Positions 30,827 to 38,681 of a stretch of DNA of 64,000 nucleotides are shown here, piece after piece. The stretch covers positions 15,208 to 79,207 of the forward strand of contig CAKSWT010000016.1 of assembly GCA_934512135.1 (NCBI GenBank). The letters are read 5' to 3'. This DNA is from an uncultured Oscillospiraceae bacterium (GTDB taxonomy: Bacteria > Bacillota > Clostridia > Oscillospirales > Oscillospiraceae). The notes under the pieces are model-generated. The model did no database searches and had not been told where the DNA came from. It saw only the letters and a program-made list of their open reading frames with translations. The first letter of the stretch is position 1, and each line of letters begins with the position of its first letter. The translations under genes and the position numbers were made by a program.

Positions 30827-31660
30827 TTACTTGCTGTTTCTGCGCTTGACGATGAACTTATCGGTGGGGTTCTTCGTCTTGCGGGTCTTATAACCCATAG
30901 CAGGCTTGCCCCAGGGGGTAACCGGTCCGGGACGGCCAACAGGGCTCTTGCCCTCGCCGCCGCCGTGGGGATGGTCGTTGGGGTTCATCACGGAGCCGCG
31001 GACGGTGGGGCGAATGCCCATGTGACGCTTGCGGCCAGCCTTGCCCAGGTGGATGTTCTCATGGTCGAGGTTGCCGATCTGGCCGATGGTCGCCTTGCAG
31101 TCCATGCGGATGTAGCGAACCTCGCCGGAGGGCATACGGATCTGCGCCATGGCGCCGTCCTTAGCCATGAGCTGTGCGGAGGTGCCGGCGGAACGGACCA
31201 GCTGTGCGCCACGGCCGGGGTACAGCTCCACATTGTGGATCACGGTACCAACGGGGATGTTGGCGATGGGCAGGCAGTTGCCGGGCTTAATGTCGGCGGC
31301 CGCAGAGGACACCACGGTGTCGCCGGCCTTCAGGCCCACGGGAGCGATGATATAACGCTTCTCGGTGCCATAGTCCACCAGCGCAATGAACGCGCTGCGG
31401 TTGGGGTCATACTCCAGGCGGAGGACAGTGCCGGGCACTTCCAGAAGATCCCGCTTGAAGTCGATGACTCTGTACTTCTTCTTATTGCCGCCGCCACGAT
31501 GACGAACGGTGATTCTGCCGTAGCTGTTGCGGCCTGCATGCTTCTTAACAGGCTCCAGCAGGCTGCGCTCAGGTTTAGCCTTCTTATCAACACCATCAAA
31601 ACCAGAGACGGTCATGTTTCTGCGAGACGGCGTGGTCGGCTTAAAAGTTTTGATAGCCAT
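30827..31660 (-). CDS. rplB: 50S ribosomal protein L2
   Basis: 277 residues, one of the largest rRNA binders and essential for peptidyl transferase assembly. 'MAIKTFKPTTPSRRNMTVSG' and the conserved 'GSVMNPNDHPHGGGEGKSPV' with the critical His are intact. Confidence 0.98.
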   Translation of the reverse strand: MAIKTFKPTTPSRRNMTVSGFDGVDKKAKPERSLLEPVKKHAGRNSYGRITVRHRGGGNKKKYRVIDFKRDLLEVPGTVLRLEYDPNRSAFIALVDYGTEKRYIIAPVGLKAGDTVVSSAAADIKPGNCLPIANIPVGTVIHNVELYPGRGAQLVRSAGTSAQLMAKDGAMAQIRMPSGEVRYIRMDCKATIGQIGNLDHENIHLGKAGRKRHMGIRPTVRGSVMNPNDHPHGGGEGKSPVGRPGPVTPWGKPAMGYKTRKTKNPTDKFIVKRRNSK

Positions 31661-31689
31661 TTATATTCTCTCCTTGTTTGAGATTTGGA

Positions 31690-31986
31690 TCAGACCATGC
31701 CTTCGAAGAACTCGATGGTCTTGGAGTCCTCGGTCAGCTCAACATAAGCCTTCTTCTTCGCAGCGGTGCGGCCCTTGGGATAGGAGCCGGTGCGCTTGCT
31801 CTTGCCCTGCACGTTAACAGTGTTCACATTCTTGACCTTCACGCCGAAGATCTCGGCAATGGCCTGCTTGATCTCGACCTTGGTGGCGGAAGGAGCCACT
31901 TCAAAGACATACTTCTTCTCAGCAGACTCAGCCATGGACTTCTCAGTGATCACAGGCCGCAGGATTACGTCATATGCGGTTTTCAT
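31690..31986 (-). CDS. rplW: 50S ribosomal protein L23
   Basis: 98 residues, main docking site for trigger factor and SRP at the tunnel exit. 'AYDVILRPVITEKSMAESAE' and 'IKQAIAEIFGVKVKNVNTVN' are diagnostic. The start overlaps the rplD stop by one base. Confidence 0.98.
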   Translation of the reverse strand: MKTAYDVILRPVITEKSMAESAEKKYVFEVAPSATKVEIKQAIAEIFGVKVKNVNTVNVQGKSKRTGSYPKGRTAAKKKAYVELTEDSKTIEFFEGMV

Positions 31987-32609
31987 TACGCAAATACCTC
32001 CTCGATCTTAGCCACCGCAGCCTTATCGACGACCAGCTTGTTGCAATTCACAATGTCGTAGACATTGATGAGGTTTGCGAAGGTGGTGATGCAGCCGGGG
32101 ATATTGCGGGCGCTCAGAATCACGTTCTGATTTGCCTCGGGGGTAACGACCAGAGCCTTCTTGTCGGCGCCCACAGCAGTGAGGAAGCCCTTGAAGGACT
32201 TGGTCTTGATCTCGTCTGCCTTGATCTCGTCGATGACCACCAGATCACCGGAGGCCACCTTTGCAGACAGAGCGGACTTCAGGGCCAGTCTCTTGACCTT
32301 TTTGTTCAGGGTGTAGCTGTAGTCTCTGGGCTTGGGCGCAAAGACAACGCCGCCGTGCGTCCACTGGGGAGCGCGGATGGAGCCCTGTCTTGCCCGGCCG
32401 GTGCCCTTCTGACGCCAGGGCTTGATGCCGCCGCCTCTGACCTCAGCACGGGTCAGGGTGCTCTGGGTGCCCTGCCGGCAGTTGGCCAGGTGGTTCTTCA
32501 CCACGTCATGGACAACAGAGGCGTTGGGCTCGATCCCGAAAACAGCCTCGGAGAGCTCAATCTCGCCGACCTGCTTGCCAGTCATATCATAAACATTTGT
32601 CTTAGGCAT
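31986..32609 (-). CDS. rplD: 50S ribosomal protein L4
   Basis: 207 residues. The extended loop 'RQGTQSTLTRAEVRGGGIKP' and 'WRQKGTGRARQGSIRAPQW' reaches the exit tunnel. In E. coli L4 is also the repressor of the S10 operon, and the structured rpsJ leader here could be a target, which is inference. Confidence 0.98.
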   Translation of the reverse strand: MPKTNVYDMTGKQVGEIELSEAVFGIEPNASVVHDVVKNHLANCRQGTQSTLTRAEVRGGGIKPWRQKGTGRARQGSIRAPQWTHGGVVFAPKPRDYSYTLNKKVKRLALKSALSAKVASGDLVVIDEIKADEIKTKSFKGFLTAVGADKKALVVTPEANQNVILSARNIPGCITTFANLINVYDIVNCNKLVVDKAAVAKIEEVFA

Positions 32610-32626
32610 GATTTACACTCCTCTCC

Positions 32627-33343
32627 TTAGCCTCTAGCGGAAGCCTTCTGGGGGTTACGTCCGGAAGCCTTCTGCGGGTTCTTGCTGATGCCGGTCTCCA
32701 CCTGCTTGATCTTGTTGTTCTTCACAGTGTTCTTGAGGACCACCAGGCCGCCCTTGGGGCCGGGGATCGCACCGCGAATCACAATCATGTTCAGCTCGGC
32801 GTCCACCTTCACAACGTCAAGGTTCTGCACAGTGACCTGATCCACACCCATCTGACCAGCGCCGATCTTGCCCTTGAAAATACGGGAAGGCGTGGAGCAG
32901 GAGTTCATGGAGCCGGCGTGACGGTGAACAGGACCGCCGCCGTGGGTGGTAGGAGTACGCTGTGCGCCGTGGCGCTTGATGACGCCCTGGTAGCCATGGC
33001 CCTTGGAGATGCCGGTCACGTCGATCTTATCGCCGGCCGCGAACACATCCGCCTTGACCTCGTCGCCTACGCTCAGGGTGCTGTCCTCGAGACGGAACTC
33101 CTTGAGGACCTTTTTGAGGGCCACATTGGCCTTCTGGAGATGGCCAGCCTCAGGCTTGGTGAGCTTGGACTCTTTCACGTCCTGATAGCCCAGCTGCACA
33201 GCTGCATAGCCGTCTTTTTCCACAGTCTTGACCTGAGTGACGGTGCAGGGACCAGCCTCCACAACGGTGACCGGAATGACCTTGCCGCTCTCATCGAAGA
33301 TCTGGGTCATACCCACTTTTTTGCCGATGATTGCTTTTTTCAT
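32627..33343 (-). CDS. rplC: 50S ribosomal protein L3
   Basis: 238 residues starting 'MKKAIIGKKVGMTQIFDESG'. AGGAGG precedes the ATG. The central extension that reaches the peptidyl transferase centre is normal ('RHGAQRTPTTHGGGPVHRHA'). The C-terminus is extended and contains NPQKAS twice within 16 residues, matching an 18-base direct repeat in the DNA. Confidence 0.97.
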   Translation of the reverse strand: MKKAIIGKKVGMTQIFDESGKVIPVTVVEAGPCTVTQVKTVEKDGYAAVQLGYQDVKESKLTKPEAGHLQKANVALKKVLKEFRLEDSTLSVGDEVKADVFAAGDKIDVTGISKGHGYQGVIKRHGAQRTPTTHGGGPVHRHAGSMNSCSTPSRIFKGKIGAGQMGVDQVTVQNLDVVKVDAELNMIVIRGAIPGPKGGLVVLKNTVKNNKIKQVETGISKNPQKASGRNPQKASARG

Positions 33344-33384
33344 AGTGTTTCCTCCTGTATAGGTTATTGGTTGACGCATTGGGT

Positions 33385-33422
33385 ACGCCAACTTGACCCG
33401 TCCGCAGCTGCGGACTTGGCGT
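33385..33422. promoter_or_regulatory. Stem-loop in the rpsJ-rplC gap
   Basis: An outer stem ACGCCAA/TTGGCGT encloses a perfect 16-base palindrome GTCCGCAGCTGCGGAC with an asymmetric bulge. It lies in the 103-base gap between S10 and L3 and could control L3 translation or mRNA processing. There is no T-run, so it is not a simple terminator. Confidence 0.5.
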
Positions 33423-33446
33423 GCTGTATTCCGTGGGTTAGGGGAA

Positions 33447-33758
33447 TTACAGCTTTATCTCAATCTCAACACCAGCAGGAAGCTCCAGGGCCATCAGGGC
33501 CTCGACGCACTTCTGGTTGGGGTTGAGAATATCGATCAGTCTCTTGTGAGTCCGGCGCTCAAACTGCTCACGGCTGTCCTTGTACTTGTGCACAGCACGC
33601 AGAATGGTGACGACCTCTTTCTTGGTGGGCAGAGGGATGGGGCCGGAGACCTGAGCGCCGTTGCGCTTGGCAGTCTCGACGATCTTCTCTGCGCTGGAAT
33701 CGATGATCTGATGATCGTAAGCCTTGAGGCGGATCCGGATCATATCTTTGTTTGCCAT
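33447..33758 (-). CDS. rpsJ: 30S ribosomal protein S10 (NusE)
   Basis: 103 residues, 'DMIRIRLKAYDHQIIDSSAE' and the conserved loop 'PTKKEVVTILRAVHKYKDSR'. A head protein that also serves in transcription antitermination with NusB. First gene of the 32-gene operon, following a leader of about 250 bases. Confidence 0.98.
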   Translation of the reverse strand: MANKDMIRIRLKAYDHQIIDSSAEKIVETAKRNGAQVSGPIPLPTKKEVVTILRAVHKYKDSREQFERRTHKRLIDILNPNQKCVEALMALELPAGVEIEIKL

Positions 33759-34015
33759 TGTGGGTGTTCCTCCTTAATTCGTATCCAGTATGTCGTGGAT
33801 GGCTGGGTACGGGTGAGAGTTCTGTCCGCTATGCCGTGCGTATCATTCCGGGTCATAGAAAAGACCGGCAAAAGCCGGCCTACCACCACACCCCGGCGAT
33901 ATACGCCGCGAAGCAGTTCTCTCAGCCGCCCGATTAACGGACTTACTCCGCAGAAGTTACCGGCAGTGCCGCAATCTCCTGTTTCATCGCAATACGCGAA
34001 AACTCGCGCCTGAAT
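33759..34015 (-). promoter_or_regulatory. S10 operon leader
   Basis: About 250 transcribed bases ahead of rpsJ with a strong GGAGG before the start. It holds a terminator-like hairpin (33856-33881), a CGGCG/CGCCG hairpin just upstream of it (about 33893-33910) and further dyads. No reading frame of note. The layout matches leaders used for ribosomal-protein feedback. The regulator is not shown by the sequence. Confidence 0.6.
33856..33881 (-). terminator. Attenuator-like terminator in S10 leader
   Basis: Minus strand stem GGCCGGC/GCCGGTC with a TTTT loop followed by TTTTCT, about 140 bases downstream of the promoter and 100 bases before rpsJ. Confidence 0.7.
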
Positions 34016-34045
34016 ATAATACAATAGATCCCCCTTGTTTGTCAA
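34016..34045 (-). promoter_or_regulatory. Main promoter of S10-spc-alpha operon
   Basis: Minus strand consensus TTGACA, 18-base spacer, TATTAT. The -35 box lies inside a 12-bp-arm inverted repeat. Confidence 0.85.
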
Positions 34046-34054
34046 GGGGGATCT
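34026..34054. repeat. Inverted repeat overlapping the S10 promoter
   Basis: Perfect arms AGATCCCCCTTG and CAAGGGGGATCT, five-base spacer. It may be the terminator of the ycxB-like gene, an operator, or both. No strong T-run follows on either strand. Confidence 0.65.
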
Positions 34055-34068
34055 TCCACTTTTTTAAA

Positions 34069-34557
34069 TTATTTTTTCCCGGTACACCAGCCGATGATCC
34101 GCTCCACCTGGGCGGAGGTCATGGCGCTCATGGGCACCAGGTTTACGCTCCGGCGGTTGGGATAGAGCAGCAGAGCCTGGTCATTTCGGCGGACCCGCCA
34201 GGTTTTGCTCCAGAGGACCCGGACCTGATCCCGGCCGCTTTTCACCGTCCAGCCGTCACGGTCAAACTGATACTGAAGGGACATGCCGGCAAGGCCGGAC
34301 TTTTTGTACTCCCGGCGCATAACGCTGCGGTACACCGCCAGCAGCCCCAGCACCACCAGCACAATCACCAGCAGCACCGTCAGCGGAATCTCCTTGGGCA
34401 TTTTCCCGGTGACCGTCAGGAGAAGCACCCCGGCGATGAAAATCACCACTGCCAGAGAAAATCCTCGGAGAAACTGGGACCACTTGAGCTTAGCAAAGGC
34501 GGAATAGCCAATGCCGCTGACGTTGACCGTCACCTGGGTCTCCTTATTCTTTGCCAA
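34069..34557 (-). CDS. YcxB-like membrane protein
   Basis: 162 residues: a short cytoplasmic N-terminus, two membrane helices (about 34-52 and 58-76, 'IPLTVLLVIVLVVLGLLAVY') and a C-terminal YcxB-type domain with 'YQFDRDGWTVKSGRDQVRV' and 'LLLYPNRRSVNLVPMSAMTS'. Function unknown in this family. It starts 13 bases after the proS stop and is probably read through from it. Confidence 0.82.
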   Translation of the reverse strand: MAKNKETQVTVNVSGIGYSAFAKLKWSQFLRGFSLAVVIFIAGVLLLTVTGKMPKEIPLTVLLVIVLVVLGLLAVYRSVMRREYKKSGLAGMSLQYQFDRDGWTVKSGRDQVRVLWSKTWRVRRNDQALLLYPNRRSVNLVPMSAMTSAQVERIIGWCTGKK

Positions 34558-34569
34558 TACGCCGCCCTC

Positions 34570-36009
34570 TTAATAGGCCACGCCCCAGTAGACCATCTTC
34601 TCTGCCTTCTTCCCGCAGATGGGGCAGACATCGGAGAGATGCTCCTGCTGGAAGGGGATGCAGCGGGAGGTCATGCCGGCCTTTTCCTTCATCTCCAGCT
34701 CGCACTGGAGATTGCCGCACCACATGGTCTTGATGAATCCGCCGTGCTCCTCCTGAAGGGCCTTTGCCTCCTCCAGGGAATAGGCTGCGTAGGTGTGATC
34801 GGCCACATTCTTGGCCGCCTTTTCGTACAGGCCGTTGTGAATGGCATCCAGAAGCTCCGGCACCTTGGTCTCCAGCTCCTCCAGTGCCAGTACCGTCTTC
34901 TCCCCGTTGTCCCGGCGGCAGGCCACACACTGGCCCTGTTCCAGGTCCTTGGGGCCGATTTCCACCCGGAGGGGCACACCCTTCATCTCATACTCCGCAA
35001 ACTTCCAGCCGGGGCTGTTGTCAGAGAAGTCGCCCTTGACCCGAAGGCCCATGGCCTTGAGCCGAGCCACCAGCGCCTCCGCCGCCTCGTTGACACCGGG
35101 CTTGTGGGCCGCAATGGGCAGGACCACCACCTGAATGGGGGCAATCCGGGGCGGCAGCACCAGGCCGTTGTTGTCCCCGTGGGTCATAATCAGGCCGCCG
35201 ATGATTCGGGTGGACATGCCCCAGGAGGTCTCGTGGGGATGAGCCAGCTGGTTGTTCTTGTCGGTAAAGGTAATGTCAAAGGCAGTGGGGAAGCCGTCGC
35301 CGAAGTAGTGGCTGGTGCCTCCCTGGAGGGCTTTCCGGTCATGCATCATGCACTCAATAGTGTAGGTACGCTCTGCCCCGGCAAACTTCTCCTTGTCGGT
35401 TTTCTGGCCCCGAATGACCGGCATGGCCAGCACATTCTCGCAGAGGTCCGCATAGGTCTCCAGCTGCTGCTCCGTCTCGGCAATGGCCTCCTCTGCGGTG
35501 GCGTGGAGGGTGTGGCCCTCCTGCCACAGGAACTCCCGGTGACGGAGGAAGGGGCGAGAGGTCTTTTCCCAGCGAAGCACGCTGCACCACTGGTTATACA
35601 GCAGGGGCAGATCTCTCCAGGAGTGTACAATGTGACTCCAATGGTCGCAGAACAGGGTCTCAGAGGTGGGACGGACGCAGAGCCGTTCCTCCAGCTCCTC
35701 GCTGCCGCCGTGGGTGACCCAGGCGCACTCCGGCGCAAAGCCGGAGACGTGGTCCTTCTCCTTCTGGAGCAGGCTCTCCGGAATCAGCATGGGCATGGAC
35801 ACGTTCACATGACCTGTGGCCTTGAACCGAGCGTCCAGCTCCTTCTGAATGTTCTCCCAGATGGCGTAGCCATAGGGCCGGAGAATAAACATGCCCTTGG
35901 TGCTGGTATAGTCGATGAGCTCCGCCTTGGTGCACACATCCGTATACCACTTGGCAAAGTCCGTCTCCATATCGGTGATGCGCTCCACCTGCTTCTTCTC
36001 TTTTGCCAT
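34570..36009 (-). CDS. proS: Prolyl-tRNA synthetase, archaeal/eukaryotic-like (type 3)
   Basis: 479 residues, class IIa. It lacks the large editing insertion of the E. coli type and has the C-terminal extension with a Cys cluster ('CGNLQC', 'CPICGKKAEKMVYWGVAY'). Catalytic motifs include 'LCVRPTSETLF', 'RWEKTSRPFLRHREFLWQEG' and 'HGDNNGLVLPP'. The chosen ATG gives 'MAKEKKQVERITDMETDFAK', the family start, with AAAGGA at 12 bases. No T-box element was found upstream. Confidence 0.96.
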   Translation of the reverse strand: MAKEKKQVERITDMETDFAKWYTDVCTKAELIDYTSTKGMFILRPYGYAIWENIQKELDARFKATGHVNVSMPMLIPESLLQKEKDHVSGFAPECAWVTHGGSEELEERLCVRPTSETLFCDHWSHIVHSWRDLPLLYNQWCSVLRWEKTSRPFLRHREFLWQEGHTLHATAEEAIAETEQQLETYADLCENVLAMPVIRGQKTDKEKFAGAERTYTIECMMHDRKALQGGTSHYFGDGFPTAFDITFTDKNNQLAHPHETSWGMSTRIIGGLIMTHGDNNGLVLPPRIAPIQVVVLPIAAHKPGVNEAAEALVARLKAMGLRVKGDFSDNSPGWKFAEYEMKGVPLRVEIGPKDLEQGQCVACRRDNGEKTVLALEELETKVPELLDAIHNGLYEKAAKNVADHTYAAYSLEEAKALQEEHGGFIKTMWCGNLQCELEMKEKAGMTSRCIPFQQEHLSDVCPICGKKAEKMVYWGVAY

Positions 36010-36067
36010 ATCTATTTCAATCCTTTCACGGGCCGGGACATTCCGGGCCGATTGTCTCGTACCGATT

Positions 36068-36096
36068 ATGATAGCACAATTTTTCGGCAGCTTCAA
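36068..36096 (-). promoter_or_regulatory. Promoter of proS
   Basis: Minus strand TTGAAG, 17-base spacer, TATCAT, about 55 bases before proS. Confidence 0.6.
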
Positions 36097-36140
36097 GTCC
36101 GCTGTCCTCCTTTTTTCCGGGGATGGGGGAGTTTTTCGAA

Positions 36141-36163
36141 GAGCCTGTCCCATGGACAGGCTC
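36141..36163 (-). terminator. Terminator-like hairpin after acyltransferase
   Basis: Perfect 10-bp stem GAGCCTGTCC/GGACAGGCTC with a three-base loop, 20 bases past the acyltransferase stop. Only a weak T-rich tail follows. Confidence 0.6.
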
Positions 36164-36182
36164 GTATACTATATAATATGTA

Positions 36183-37169
36183 TCACTGCCGGGCCGGCTC
36201 CTCCCGTCTTCCAAAGCAGCGCCGGAACAACCGGGTCACTGGGGGGCTGGAAAACAGCAGCAGCATACCTCCCAACAGGGCCAGAATCAGCACCACCGGG
36301 TGCTTTGTCTTTTTCAGGAACTCAAAGTAATCCAGGAATTCAATGACAAAGCCGTGGAGGAGATAAACCGGCAGGGTATTCCGGCCGATCCGGGTCAAAA
36401 GAGGAAGCCGCCGATTCGGCACCCCCAGCAGGAACAGGCACAGACACACCACCGCAAATCCCAGCAGCGTGGCCCGATTGAGCACGGTGCCTCCCCGCTT
36501 GCCATAGGGATATTTCCAATAGAGCCACCTCCGGGAGACATCGTCCCGGAGCAGCCAAAGCACGGCAAAGGTCACCAGCACCGTCATCACCAGCACCGCC
36601 ACCATAAGCCGCCGCTCCGTCCGATCTCCGTTCCGCCACCACTGGATAATCCGGGCGCCCCGGCCCCGGCAGTAATAGCCCAGAAGGAACATAGGGAACA
36701 GCGCCACCATCCGCTGGAAGCTCAGCACATACCGAAGCTCCTTCTCCCAGCCGGTGAGCAGCGACAGCGCCAGTACCACAGCCAAAATCTTCCCCTGATC
36801 CCTCAGCCGCTCCACCTTCAACAGTGGCAGCAGCAGCCGCCAGAGGAACAGTGCCATGAGAAACCACATGAGCCAGTAGGGCTCCAGCAGCTTCAGTTCC
36901 TCCTCTGTGTGATAGAGGAAGATTGCCGCGGCACTGTAGAGGAGCTGGAACACCAGATAGGGCAGCAGCAGCGTACGGACGCAGCCTCTGTCCGCAGGCT
37001 TGGCGAAGTAGCCGCTGATCCACACAAACAGAGGCATATGGAAGGAATAGATCAGCAGATAGAGATAGTCCGTCACCGGGCCGCGGCGAAGCTCCAGCAG
37101 ATGCCCCAGTACCACCAGGATCATCAGAATCCCGCGAAAGTTATCCATCTTTGCGCTGCGCATTTCCAT
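36183..37169 (-). CDS. Membrane acyltransferase, acyltransferase-3 family
   Basis: About 328 residues with roughly ten membrane helices. The motif 'MDNFRGILMILVVLGH' with its conserved His, followed by 'YSFHMPLFVWISGYF', is typical of O-acetyl/acyl transferases that modify extracellular polysaccharides or lipids. Two ATG codons six bases apart compete (37169 and 37163). AGGAGG suits the second slightly better. It is the last gene of the leftward XpaC-TelA-LemA-TPM series, 67 bases after the TPM gene. The acyl acceptor is unknown. Confidence 0.85.
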   Translation of the reverse strand: MEMRSAKMDNFRGILMILVVLGHLLELRRGPVTDYLYLLIYSFHMPLFVWISGYFAKPADRGCVRTLLLPYLVFQLLYSAAAIFLYHTEEELKLLEPYWLMWFLMALFLWRLLLPLLKVERLRDQGKILAVVLALSLLTGWEKELRYVLSFQRMVALFPMFLLGYYCRGRGARIIQWWRNGDRTERRLMVAVLVMTVLVTFAVLWLLRDDVSRRWLYWKYPYGKRGGTVLNRATLLGFAVVCLCLFLLGVPNRRLPLLTRIGRNTLPVYLLHGFVIEFLDYFEFLKKTKHPVVLILALLGGMLLLFSSPPVTRLFRRCFGRREEPARQ

Positions 37170-37236
37170 CCCCTCCTCTCCCTCAAGGCCAGCGGAAGGA
37201 AAGGGCGAAGCGCCCTTTCCTTCTCTTTCTACCGTG

Positions 37237-38136
37237 TTATCTGCGTCCGGCACCGCCGCCGTGGCCGCCGCCTCCGCCGAAGCCGCCACCGCCAAAGCCG
37301 CCGAAACCGCCGCCTCGTCCGGCACCGCCGCCGAAGCCACCGCCTCCGCCGAAGCCCGGGCCGCCGAAGCCGCCGGGTCCCCGCGGTCCCCGTCCTCTCG
37401 GGGGACCAAAGCACCAGCTGGGACCCCCAAAGCACCAGAAGCCGGGATGGCGCATGGCATTGGTGAAGGCAAAGATCACCAGCACCACAACGATCAACGT
37501 GAAGATCGTTCCCAGAATGTTCTGGATGATGCTGCCCACCTCATGGACCACAGCGGCTGCGCCGCCGCCAAAGCCCGCCTGGCGGTTCTGCTGAACCTGG
37601 GTGGAGCTGTAGCTGGACAGGCTCATATTATAGTAGCTTTCATACCAAGCAAAAATGGCCTGGACCGTGTCGTAGACTGCGGCATCATACCGGCCGCTGT
37701 CCAGGCTGTCATAGCAGTAATTTTCCAGGATATTCTCCAGGACCCCTGCGGAGAGGTCATCTTCAATACCGCTGCCGGAGGTGATCCAGCACTTTTTCTC
37801 CGCAGTCACCAGCACAAATACCGTGCCATTGTTGGCCTTTTTGTCCCCCACGCCCCACTGGTTCATGACCTCATAGGCGTATTCCTCGGTGTTGAGATCA
37901 TTGAGAAATTCCAGGGTGACCACAGCCACCTGGCCGCCGCAGGCGTTGGTGAGGGCGATATTCTGCCGGTTGATATAGTCCTTGGTGGTCGAGGACAGGC
38001 ACTGAGCGTCGTCCACATAGTAAACGCCGTGGTCCGCATCGGGAGGGGAGACTATGCTCGACGTCGCATACACCGGAGCCGTCAGCAGCCCCACCAGCAG
38101 GGTCAGCGCCAGCAGCAAACTGGGAAATCTCTTCAT
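37237..38136 (-). CDS. TPM-domain protein with Gly-rich tail
   Basis: 299 residues: signal peptide (about 1-25, ending 'APVYATS'), TPM domain (about 35-170, 'VYYVDDAQCLSSTTKDYIN', 'NNGTVFVLVTAEKKCWITSG'), a membrane helix (about 210-230) and a C-terminal tail of about 60 residues made of Gly, Phe, Arg and His repeats. TPM proteins are membrane-tethered and linked to phosphatase activity or photosystem repair in other lineages. In bacteria they pair with LemA. The start overlaps the LemA-like gene by 4 bases (ATGA), so the pair is translationally coupled. Confidence 0.88.
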   Translation of the reverse strand: MKRFPSLLLALTLLVGLLTAPVYATSSIVSPPDADHGVYYVDDAQCLSSTTKDYINRQNIALTNACGGQVAVVTLEFLNDLNTEEYAYEVMNQWGVGDKKANNGTVFVLVTAEKKCWITSGSGIEDDLSAGVLENILENYCYDSLDSGRYDAAVYDTVQAIFAWYESYYNMSLSSYSSTQVQQNRQAGFGGGAAAVVHEVGSIIQNILGTIFTLIVVVLVIFAFTNAMRHPGFWCFGGPSWCFGPPRGRGPRGPGGFGGPGFGGGGGFGGGAGRGGGFGGFGGGGFGGGGGHGGGAGRR

Positions 38137-38678
38137 GCGTACTCCTCCACTTCCTCCACATCGGTTAAGGCCCCAAAGAGCTTCGCCGGGAAACCGCCCA
38201 GCACATGGTCGTTAAAGTTCCTGGCCTGGGCATTGAAGCTGGAGGCCAGCTTGTCGATGCGCATTTCATAGGAGGCCAGATCCGCCATCAGGCTTTTGCG
38301 GTAGTCCTCGTCCTCCTGGGACAGATTTTGCCGCTGAAGGGTCCGGTCCAGCGCATCCACTGCGGCGGTCAGCCCCTGATTGGCCTCGTACTTGTCGTCA
38401 AACTCATCCTCGGTTTCCAGCTCCCGGCAGGCATCCTCCACCTCCTGAATCTCCGCCGCCGCGTCATAGTCTCCGGCGATTTTGCAGAGGTTCCGGGCGT
38501 ACTCCACCCGGAGGTCCAGGTTAGTGGCTATACCATAGCCGCTGTCATCGACCCCCCGGTAAAAGGCCTCGGTGACCGTTTTTCGCTGGCCGGTGAGGCT
38601 CCGCCAGGAGCCAAACACCGTACCGAAGATCAATACCGCCGCCAATACCGTCCAGGCGGCCGCGGGTTTTTTCATCAT
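38133..38678 (-). CDS. LemA-like protein
   Basis: 181 residues: one N-terminal membrane helix (about 8-24) and a helical coiled-coil body. The ending 'FNAQARNFNDHVLGGFPAKL' matches the LemA pattern of a conserved Asn followed by FP. LemA genes are typically next to TPM genes, as here. The N-terminal part ('RVEYARNLCKIAGDYDAAAE') is less typical, so this is a divergent member. AGAGGA lies 6 bases before the first ATG. Confidence 0.75.
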   Translation of the reverse strand: MMKKPAAAWTVLAAVLIFGTVFGSWRSLTGQRKTVTEAFYRGVDDSGYGIATNLDLRVEYARNLCKIAGDYDAAAEIQEVEDACRELETEDEFDDKYEANQGLTAAVDALDRTLQRQNLSQEDEDYRKSLMADLASYEMRIDKLASSFNAQARNFNDHVLGGFPAKLFGALTDVEEVEEYA

Positions 38679-38681
38679 GAA

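Noticed and set aside
36010..36140. Possible T-box upstream of proS
   Set aside because: The leader is only about 50 bases from the promoter and contains no T-box core.
34039..36330. A 763-codon plus-strand open frame opposite proS and the ycxB-like gene
   Set aside because: Antisense to well-supported conserved genes, with His/Leu/Gln-rich composition typical of shadows.
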